From Agriotes lineatus (lineage: Eukaryota; Arthropoda; Insecta; Coleoptera; Elateridae): a DNA stretch of 64,000 bases. Location: contig CALNHX010001916.1 of the NCBI GenBank assembly GCA_940337035.1, positions 62,001 to 126,000 on the forward strand, given 5' to 3'. Under the pieces are notes generated by a model, which was not told the DNA's origin, searched no databases, and worked only from the letters and a program-made list of their open reading frames with translations. This document shows positions 9,603 through 18,240 of the stretch, piece after piece. The translations under genes and the position numbers were made by a program. Numbering within the stretch: the stretch's first letter is position 1; every line of letters begins with the position of its first letter.

Positions 9603-10229
9603 TGCACTCGACGGAGTGAACGCGCGCTTCTTACAGGCACTGGGGCGAAATGCCACATTCAAGGAGTGCACACAAACTTATGTTGCAGGCGGTTGCAAAA
9701 CTGCGGTTTCAGTTTGCAATTCGGCCAACGTTCAAACTTTCAACATTTAAATACTGGAGCCGGTACAGTCGCGGTTTCGACCTTCAAGTATTCCGGGATT
9801 CTCTCAGCGTGTGAAACATCTAGGTTTCAGGATAACCTATACTCAGACATTCTCACACAATTACTCGGGAAAATTGTAGAGGCTGCGGAGACCAGCATAC
9901 AATTAAGAAAAAACGGTGCGCAGGATCGCTCTGGGACGCATTCTAAAATACGCTCTCTGGACGGTATTCTGGTACGGAAAACACATTCTCTCCTTCGAGC
10001 TTCGACTATTCGTCTACGATCTCCTGTCATTATCCGGTTTTACGGTGGCAGAGAGCACGCTCCAAAAGGAAGAATAACATTCGGGATAGCACTAGCAAAC
10101 ATTCTGGCATTCTAGCATTCTCACTAACTAGGGCGGCATTCAAACTCGCATTCGGCAATCATGTATAATTACATTCTTTAATTCACAGGCGCACCAGGTG
10201 CTTACACGAATACCTGCAAATATTCCGGC

Positions 10230-10345
10230 GGACGAGACATCAGGGTTGTCTTCATCTGGCATTTCACGGACGGGCTGCGGATTACGGACTCTACGGGCGA
10301 GACATCGGGATTGTCTCGGACGGACTGCGGATTACGGACTTTTTT
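10230..10345. repeat. degenerate direct repeat, two copies
   Basis: CTGCGGATTACGGACT occurs at 10275 and 10325, and CGAGACATC at 10233 and 10298. The two landmarks give offsets of 50 and 65 bp, so an indel lies between them. Confidence 0.7.
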
Positions 10346-10740
10346 TGGAATTCCGGAAGACGGTACTACGCGGGCGGTCCGTAGCATTGTCGGCAATTTA
10401 GCTAAGGTACCTCGGGGACGCAAAATCCCGTACCAGCAGTGAAGCTGCTGGCCCCGGAGGGTTGGAGAAGGATTTTCTGGACTGGACGGGATCTCGGGAA
10501 GATCTTATCTGGAACGGACGGGACCTGGACGGGGAACTCGGAATTCTAGACTGGGATATCTCGGTTGCTGGGCTCTGGTAGATTCCCCTGGACGGCTAGG
10601 CTGAAACAGGTTTTGTACATTATTCAAATTACAACAAAATTTACTGGTTCGGTATTTTTCAGAGTTTTCTCGGGACTCGGGCGCCATCTGGAGCTGCAGG
10701 TGTGTGTTTGCCAATCTATGTACATATATCTGAGTTCACG

Positions 10741-10759
10741 TCCCTGCTCGGAGACGCCA
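10741..10759 (-). other. putative primer-binding site
   Basis: The minus strand reads TGGCGTCTCCGAGCAGGGA immediately after the LTR end (TACA). TGG pairs with the CCA end of a tRNA, and the plus strand resembles a tRNA T-loop (TTCACGT), T-stem and acceptor end. The acceptor part is about two bases longer than in a standard tRNA, so the matching tRNA cannot be named. Confidence 0.55.
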
Positions 10760-10770
10760 TGTAATATCCG

Positions 10771-10786
10771 CCCCTCTTTCTAGGGG
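10771..10786. other. small hairpin near LTR end
   Basis: CCCCT and AGGGG pair around the loop CTTTCT. The stem is identical to that in the left LTR while the loop differs. Confidence 0.6.
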
Positions 10787-10899
10787 TTGAAATATTTAAT
10801 TTACCACGGGTTAGCTCATTAGATCGGAGATAGGTTCAAACGTTAGCTCAGATATACCATAAATAAGCAAAACACACTAACGGAGTATCCTGTATAACA

Positions 10900-10905
10900 T
10901 TTATT
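10900..10905 (-). promoter_or_regulatory. AATAAA polyadenylation signal in right LTR
   Basis: AATAAA on the minus strand at the place matching 7780 in the left LTR, inside a block that is almost identical between the two. Confidence 0.45.
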
Positions 10906-11559
10906 ATTTATATCTATCATACATAAGCAAATTGTTGTGTAATTAATTGAACGAGATAAATTGCTCAAATTGAAACGATAGTATAAAAACGCGACTCCCT
11001 GGTTTTAGCGGAGATGGATTCTACCACGGTAGCCGCTTCCTGGTTGTAGCGGGCGCGACCTGGTGTGCGATTCGCTTGAAGACGTCGTGATCGGCCGGAC
11101 CGCTACTTCGTCGCGCATCGGGACGAGCTGCGCGCTGAATGCAACGCCGGGCGGCCTGTCAGAATTTGCCGGTTTGCGGTTTCTGATTTCTGTAAGCAAA
11201 TAACAATTAAAACTGCTAATGCGGGTTTTCACCCTATACGTGTAAATATAGTTCGGTGGTGAAATACTTCGAGGAATTCGCCGCCCGGCGGGGCTTCACT
11301 TGAAGAGCGAAATTCCGGATCGGCGTGACTTTTGAGGTTAACAATCCCCGACACCTGCAGGAGAACTCTTTGGCGAAACTATAAGTGCAGCCCACAGAGT
11401 TCTCAAGCAAAACGGCCGCTACAATTCTCACGGATTAATTCAGGTAAATTCTACTTAGACAGCTTGAAACTTCTAATTCTGCTTGAATAGCAAGGCGGTG
11501 AATTTGAAATGCAAGTTAATTATTACTGACTTACAAGCGGTTTTCGGTGTAGGATTTTT

Positions 11560-11830
11560 ACAAGGAAAACATTGCCGGAGTGTCAGGCGTTGATGTACAA
11601 CCACTAACTTAAACTCGGCTTATTAGGGAGTTTCGGAATAATTATGCTGAGTGTCAGGCGTTGATATACAACCACTAACTTAAACTCAGGTTCGGAAGGT
11701 TCGGGAAAATAATGTTGAGTGTCAGGCGTTGATATACAACCACTAACTTAAACTCAGGTTATTAGGGAGTTTCGGAATAATTATGCTGAGTGTCAGGCGT
11801 TGATATACAACCACTAACTTAAACTCAGGT
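11560..11830. repeat. 71-bp sub-repeat, four copies, in right LTR
   Basis: GTGTCAGGCGTTGAT starts at 11580, 11651, 11719 and 11790 (spacings 71, 68, 71). The units are homologous to those at 8450-8690 but carry a different set of shared changes. Confidence 0.9.
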
Positions 11831-11970
11831 TCGGGACGGATCCCCAGGTACTAGTAGAATCAGCGGAGAGACTCTCTGGACAGGGCAGGATGAAGGATTT
11901 GGGAACTAGGTGTTTGCTGGAGGAGTATCAGGTATCTCTTGGAAATCTTTCTGGAATCTCTGTCTGCAAG

Positions 11971-11983
11971 CCCTTTTATATGC
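11971..11983 (-). promoter_or_regulatory. TATA box of the 5' LTR
   Basis: The minus strand reads GCATATAAAAGGG, a near-ideal TATA box, about 205 bp inside the outer LTR end. Transcription would start near 11945 and run through the LTR toward the primer-binding site. Confidence 0.55.
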
Positions 11984-12186
11984 TTTGAAATGCTGTTAGG
12001 TGGGGAGAAACGGCGCGCGTCATACCTTTGTTTGAGCTGTTTTCACGGGCGGAACTTCGGCTGCGCTATCTTATCTCGCCTGGAACACACCGCGGCCTTT
12101 GATAACGCTAGAGGTCGGCGACGTTTAAATCAGCAAATATTATTTAATATTGAATTAATCGGATTCAAACGGGAGCTAGCGTTACA

Positions 12187-15100
12187 ATGCGACAAGCCAA
12201 GCGCCAAGCCAAGCGCAAAGCCAAGCTTTAAACCAAGGGCCAAGCCAAGCGCCAAGCCAAGCGCCAAGCCAAGCGCCAAACCACGCCCCAAGAAAAGCGC
12301 CAAGAAAAGCTGAAAGCCAAGCGCCAAGCCAAGCACCAAGCCAAGCGTCAAGCCAAGCGCTAAGCCAAGCACTTAGACAGCCAAGCGCCAAGCTACGCGC
12401 CAAACCACGCGCGAAGAAAAGCGCCAAGCCACCCGCCAAGCCAAGCGCCAACCCAAGTGCCAAGCCACCCGCCAAGAAAAGCGCCAAGTTAGGCGACAAG
12501 CTACGCGCCAAGAAGGCGCCAAGCCAAGCGCCAAGCTAAGAGCCAAGCCAAGCGCCAAGCCTAGCGCCCAGACAAGCGCCAAACCACGCGCCAAGAAGAG
12601 CGCCAAGCAATGCGCCAAGCCAAACGCCAAGCCAAGCGCCAAGCCACCCGCCAAGAAAAGCGCCAAGCCAAGCGACAAGCCACGCGTCAAGAAAAACGCC
12701 AAGCCAAGCGCCAAGCCACGCGCCAAGCCAAGCGCCAAGCCACGCTCCAAGGAGAGCGCTAAGCCAAGCGACAAACCACGCGCCAAGCCACGCGCTAAGC
12801 CACGCGCCAAGAAAAGCGCCAATCCCAACGCCAAACCAAGCCCCAAACCACGCGCCAAGAAAAGCGCCACACCAAGCTCCAATTAAGCCCCAAGGATAGC
12901 GCCAAGCCGTGCGCCAAGCCAAGCGCCAAGTTAAGCGCCAAGCCAAGTGCCAAGTCACACGCCAAGAAAAGCGCCGAGCTAAGCGACAAACCACGCGCCA
13001 AGAAAAGCACCAAGCCAAACGCCAAGCGAAGCGCCCAGACAAGCGCTAAGCCACGAACCAAGGAGAGCGCCAAGCCAACCGCCAAGCCAAGCGCCAAGCC
13101 ACACGCCACGGAGAACGCCAAGGCATGCTTCAAGACAAGCGTCAAGCCAAGCGCCAAGCCAAGTGCCAAGCCAAGCGTTAAGCCCAGCGATAACCCAAAC
13201 GCCCAGCCAAAAGCCAAGCCACGCGCCAAGCTACGCGCCAAGCCACGCGCCAATAAAAGCTCCAAGCCAAGCGCCGAGACAAGCACCAAGCCAAACGCCC
13301 AGCCAAACGAAAAGCCACGCGCCAAGGAAAGCGCCAAGGCATGCGCCAAGCCAAACGTCATGCCAAGCGCAGAGCCAAGTGCCAAGCCAAGCGTCTAACC
13401 AAGCGCCAAGCCAACCGCTCAGCCAAGCGCCAAGCCACGCGCCAAGGAGGGCGCCAAGCTAAGCGACAAACACGTGCCAAGAAAAGCGCCAAGCCAAGCG
13501 CCAAGCCAAGCAGCAAGCCAAACGCCAAACCACGCGCCAAGAAAAGCGCCAAGCCAAGCGCCACGCCACGCGCCAAGAAAAGTGCCATCCCATGCACCAA
13601 GGAGAGCGCCAAGCCAAGCGACAAGCCACGCGCCAAGCAACGCGCCTAGATAAGCGCTAAGCCAAGCGCCAAGCCACGCGCTTAGCCAAGCACCAAGCTA
13701 TGCTCCAAGGAAAGCGCCAAACCAAGCGACAAATCACGCGCCAAGCCACGCGCCAAGACAAGCGCCAAGTTAAACGCCAAGCCAAGCGCCAAGCCACGCG
13801 ATAAGTAAAGCGCCATCCCATGCACCAAGAAGAGCGCTAAGCCAAGCGACAAGCCACGCGCCAAGAAAAGCGCCAAGCCAAGCGCCAAGCCACGCGCCAA
13901 GCCAAGCGCTCGGCCACGCGCCAAGGAGAGCGCCAAGCTAAGCGACAAACCACGCGCCAAACCACGCGCCAAGAAAAGCGCCAAGCCCAGCGCCAAGCCA
14001 AGCGCCAAGCCAAGCGCCAAGCCACGCGCCAAGAAAAGCGCCAAGCCAAGCGCCAAACCACGCGTTAAGAAAAGCGCCAAGCCAAGCGCCAAGCGAAGCA
14101 CCAAGCCACGCGCCAAGCCAAGCGCCGAACTACGCGCCAAGAAAAGCTCCAAGAAAAGCGCCAAGCCAAGCGCCAAGCCAAGCAGCAAGCCAAACGCCAA
14201 GCCACGCGCCAAGAAAAGCGCCAAGCTAAGCGCCAAGCCAAACGCCAAGCCAAGCGCCAAGCCAAGCGCCAAGCCAAGCGCCAAGCCAAGCGCCCAGAAA
14301 AGCGCCAAACCACGCGCCAAACCACGCGCCAAGAAAAGCGTCAAGCCAGGCGCCAAGCCAAGCGCAAAATTACGTGCCACGAAAAGTGTTAAGAAAAACG
14401 CCAAGCCAAGCGCCAAGTCAAGCACCAAACCACGCGCCAAGCCAAGCGCTAAACCACGCGCCAAAAAAATCGCTAAGAAAAGCGCCAAGCCAAGCGCCAA
14501 GCCAAGCGCCAGGCCAAGCAGCAAGCCAAACGCCAAGCCACGCGCCAAGAAAAGTGCCAAACCACGCGCCAAGGAAAGCGCCAAGACATGCGCCAAGCCA
14601 ATCTTCAAGCAAAGCGTGAAGCCAAGCCTACAGCCAAGCGCCAAGTCAAGCGCCAAGCCGTGCGCTAAGCCAAGCGCCAAGTTAAGCGCCAAGACAAGTG
14701 CCAAGCCACACGCCAAGAAATGCGCCAAGCGAAGCAACACACCACGCGACAAGGAGAGCGCCAAGTCAACCGGAAAGCCAAGCGCCAAGCCACGCGCCAA
14801 GGAAAGCGCTAAGAAAATAGCCAAGCCAAGCCCCAAGCCAAGCGGCAAAGCAAGCGCCAAGCAACGCGCGAACAAAAGCGCCAAGCCAAGCGCCCAGCCA
14901 CTCGCTAAGAAACGCGCCAAACCAAGCGCCAAGCCAAGCGCCAAGCCAAGCGCCAAGCCAAGCGCCCCAGTTACGCGCCAAGCCACGCGCCAAGAAAAGC
15001 GCCAAGCCAAGCGCCGAGACAAACGCCAAGCCAAATGCCCAGCCAAGCGCCAAGCCACGCGCCAAGCTAAGTGCCAAGCCACGCGCCAAGAAAAGCGCCA

Positions 15101-17500
15101 AGCCAAGCAACAAGCCACGCACCAAGAAAAACGCCAAACCAAGCGCCAAGCCAAGCGCCAAGACATGCTCCAAGGAGAGCGCCAAGCCAAGCGACAAGCC
15201 ACGCGCCAAGCTAAGCGCCAAGCCACGCGCCAAGGAGAGCGCCCGCCAAGCGACAAGCCACGCGCCAAGACAAGCGACAAGCCAAACGCCAAGCCAAACG
15301 CCAAGGAGAGTGCCAAGCCATGCGTCAAGAAAGGCGCCAAGCCAAGCGCCAAGTCAAGCGCCAAGGCAATTGCCCAGCCAAGCGCCCAAGTTACGCGCCA
15401 AACCACGCGCCAAGAAAAGCGCCAAGCCAAGCGCCGAGACAAACGCCAAGCCAAATGCCCAGCCAAGCGCCAAGCCACGCAACAAGCTAAGTGCTAAGCC
15501 ACCCGCCAAGAAAAGCGCCAAGCCAGGCGACAAGCCACGCGCCGATAAAAGCGTCACCCCATGCACCAAAGAGAGCGCCAAGCCAAGCGACAAGCCACGC
15601 TCCAAGCCACGCGCCAAGCCACGCGCCAAACCACGCGCCTAGCCAAGCGCCATGTCTAACACTAAGAAAAGGTCCAAGCCCAGCGCCAAGCCAAGCGACA
15701 AGCCACGCTCCAAGCCCCGCGCCAAGCCACGCACCAAGCCACGCGCCAAGCCAAGCGCCATGTCTAACACCAAGAAAAAGTCTAAGCCCAGCGCCAAGCC
15801 AAGCGCCCAGCCAAGCGGCCTAGTTACGCGCCAAACCACGCGCCAAGAAAAGCGCCAAGCCAAGCGCCGAGCCAAACGCCAAGCCAAATGCCCAGCCAAG
15901 CGCCAAGCCACGCAACAAGCTAAGTGCTAAGCCACCCGCCAAGAGAAGCGCCAAACCACGCGCCAAGAAAAGCGCCAAGCCAAGCGCCGAGACAAACGCC
16001 AAGCCAAATGCCCAGCCAAGCGCCAAGCCACGCAACAAGCTAAGTGCTAAGCCACCCGCCAAGAAAAGCGCCAAGCCAGGCGACAAGCCACGCGCCAATA
16101 AAAGCGTCACCCCATGCACCAAAGAGAGCGCCAAGCCAAGCGACAAGCCACGCTCCAAGCCACGCGCCAAGCCACGCGCCAAACCACGCGCCTAGCCAAG
16201 CGCCATGTCTAACACTAAGAAAAGGTCCAAGCCCAGCGCCAAGCCAAGCGACAAGCCACGCTCCAAGCCCCGCGCCAAGCCACGCACCAAGCCACGCGCC
16301 AAGCCAAGCGCCATGTCTAACACCAAGAAAAGGTCCAAGCCCAGCGCCAAGCCAAGCGCCCAGCCAAGCGGCCCAGTTACGCGCCAAACCACGCGCCAAG
16401 AAAAGCGCCAAGCCAAGCGCCGAGCCAAACGCCAAGCCAAATGCCCAGCCAAGCGCCAAGCCACGCAACAAGCTAAGTGCTAAGCCACCCGCCAAGAGAA
16501 GCGCCAAGCCAGGCAACAAGCCACGCGCCAAGAAAAGCGTCACCCCATGCACCAAAGAGAGCGAAAAGCCAAGCGACAAGCCACGCTCCAAGCCACGCGC
16601 CAAGCCACGCGCCAAGCCACGCGCCAAGCCAAGCGCCATGTTTAACACCAAGAAAAGGTCCAAGCCCAGCGCCAAGCCAAGCGCCAAGCCAAGCGCCAAG
16701 CCACCCGCCAAGAAAAGCGCCAAGCCAGGCGACAAGCCACGCGCTAAGAAAAGCGTCACCCCATGCATCAAAGAGAGCGCCAAGCGAAGCGACAAGCCAC
16801 GCGGCAAGCCACGCGCCAAATTGAGCGTTAAACCAAGCGCCAAGCGCCAAGCCAAGCGCCCAGCCAAGCGCCCAGCCAAGCGCCCAGCCAAGCGCCAAGT
16901 TACGCGCCAAGCCACGCGCCAAGAAAAGGTCCAAGCCCAGCGCCAAGCCAAGCGCCAAGCCAAGCGCCAAGACACTCGCAAAGAAAAGCGCCAATCCAGG
17001 CGACAAGCCACGTGCCAAGAAAAGCGTCACCCCATGCACCAAAGAGAGCGCCAAGCCAAGCGACAAGCCACGCGCCAAATTGTGCGCCAAGCCAAGTGCC
17101 AAACTACGAGCCAAGCCAAGCGCCAAGCCACCCGCCAAGAAAAGCGCCAAGCCAGGCGGCAAGCCACGCGCCAAGAAAAGCGTCACCTCATGCACCAAGG
17201 AGAGGGCCAAGGCAAGCGACAAGCCACGCGCCAAATTGAGCGCCAAGCCACGCGCCAAGGAGAGAGCCAAACCAAGCGACAAGCCACGCGCCAAACCACG
17301 CGCCAAGAAAAGCGCCAAGCCAAGCGGCAAGCCAAGCGCCAAGCCAAGCTCTAAGCCACTCGCCAAGAAAAACGCTAAGCCAAGCGCCAAGCTACGCGCC
17401 AAGCTAAGCGCCAAGCCACGCGCCAAAGTGAGCGCCAAGCTAAGCGACAAGCCACGCGCCAAGCCAAACGCCAAGGAGAGCGCCAAGCCATGCACCAAGA
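12187..17500. repeat. array subdomain 1: CACGCG and AAGAAAAGC-rich units
   Basis: The units alternate AAGCCAAGC with AAGCCACGC and AAGAAAAGC. Related units return at about 49.1-52.97, 55.2-59.2, 60.45-61.0 and 63.07-64 kb, but are sparse between 18 and 46 kb. The first few units after the LTR already show this mixture, so there is no gradient of decay toward the array edge. Confidence 0.85.
15400..16510. repeat. 553-bp supra-unit, two copies
   Basis: The landmark GTCTAACACTAAGAAAAGG is at about 15654 and again 553 bp later, and the CGCCGAGACAAACGCC landmark at about 15433 also recurs 553 bp later. A third, partial copy with a variant of the landmark follows at about 16640. A period of 553 is not a multiple of 3 or 12. 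Confidence 0.85.
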
Positions 17501-17869
17501 CAGTCGTTAAGCCAAGCGCCAAGCCACGCGTTAAAAAAGGCGCCAAGAAAAGCGCCAAGCCAAGCGGCAAGCCAAGCGCCAAGCCACGCGCTAAAAAAGG
17601 CGCCAAGAAAAGCGCCAAGCCGAGCGCAAAACCAAGCGCTAAGCTAAGCGCCAAACCAAGCGTCAAACAAAGCGCCAAACCAAGCACCAAGTCAAGCGCC
17701 AAGCTAAGCGCCATGCCAAGCGCCAAAATAGGCGTTAACCCAAGCACCAAACCACACGACAAACCAAGCGCCGAGGCAAGCACCAATTACAGTGCCAAGC
17801 CAAGCTCCAAGTCAAGCGCTACGCCAAGAGCCAAGCCAAGCGCCAAGCCAAGCGCCAAGCCAAGCATCA

Positions 17870-18240
17870 AAGTAGGCGCTAACCTAAGCACCAAACCACA
17901 CGCCAAGCCAAGCACCAAGCCACACGATAAGCCAAGCGCCAAGCCAAGCGTCAAGTCAAGCGCCAAGCCAAGAGCCACACAAAGCGCCAAGCCAAGAGCC
18001 AAAATAGGCGCTAACCCAAGCACCAAACCACACGCCAAGCCAAGCACCAAGCCACACGATAAGCCAAGCGCCAAGCCAAGCGTCAAGTCAAGCGCCAAGC
18101 CAAGAGCCACACAAAGCGCCAAGCCAAGAGCCAAAATAGGCGCTAACCCAAGCACCAAGCCACACGCCAAACCAATCGCCAAGCCAAGCGCCAGGGCAAG
18201 CAACAAACCAAGCGGCATACCAAGCGCCAAGCCAAACGAC
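17870..18240. repeat. 132-bp supra-unit, about three copies
   Basis: The landmark AGGCGCTAACC (with one variant) is at 17874, 18006 and 18138, a period of 132 bp or eleven 12-bp units. Copies two and three are almost identical. Confidence 0.9.

Larger units (their letters stand above)
9019..10759. other. internal region of the LTR element, no coding capacity seen
   Basis: The region between the two LTRs is 1.74 kb. I see no zinc knuckle, protease, RT, RNase H or integrase motif on either strand. The longest open frame (about 190 codons, plus strand from 9534) runs through a 56-bp tandem repeat and looks accidental. Three local tandem repeats occupy parts of it. The base next to the left LTR should hold the polypurine tract; the minus strand there reads GAAGGGACCGGCATA, a weak candidate. 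Confidence 0.65.
7639..12186 (-). mobile_element. non-autonomous LTR retrotransposon, probably minus orientation
   Basis: Two direct repeats of about 1.4 kb (7639-9018 and 10760-12186) each start TGTAA and end GTTACA, the TG...CA form of LTRs, and flank 1.74 kb of internal sequence. A tRNA-like primer site, TGGCGTCTCCGAGCAGGGA on the minus strand, touches the inner edge of the right-hand LTR, which sets the orientation as minus. TATA-like and AATAAA motifs lie at matching places in both LTRs. No gag, protease, RT or integrase motif is visible inside, so the element would depend on another's enzymes. The LTRs differ visibly by substitutions and indels, so it is old. The 5-base flanks (GATGT and ATGCG) do not match as a target-site duplication. 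Confidence 0.75.
10760..12186 (-). repeat. LTR, right copy (5' LTR in minus orientation)
   Basis: It runs from TGTAATATCC to GCTAGCGTTACA and aligns along its whole length with the left copy, with indels. It carries a CCCCT/AGGGG hairpin (10771-10786), AATAAA (10900), four 71-bp sub-repeats (11560-11830) and a good TATA box (11971-11983). Its outer end at 12186 is directly followed by the minisatellite. Confidence 0.8.

Noticed and set aside
9534..10115. 193-codon plus-strand frame in the LTR element interior
   Set aside because: It starts inside a 56-bp tandem repeat, has no gag or pol motif and lies on the strand opposite to the inferred element direction.
10741..10759. A tRNA gene fragment
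   Set aside because: Only the T-arm and acceptor-like end is present, with a CCA that eukaryotic tRNA genes do not encode. Position next to the LTR makes a primer-binding site the better reading.
11939..12313. Open frame running from the LTR into the satellite (124 codons)
   Set aside because: It crosses an element border and gains its length from the stop-free repeat. The LTR part has no known domain.
13682..15478. 598-codon open frame on the minus strand (leucine/glycine/alanine repeats)
   Set aside because: It is the L-G-L-A / R-L-A-W translation of the 12-bp repeat. Frames of similar kind are open on both strands at the same place, and the consensus lacks stops in all six frames.
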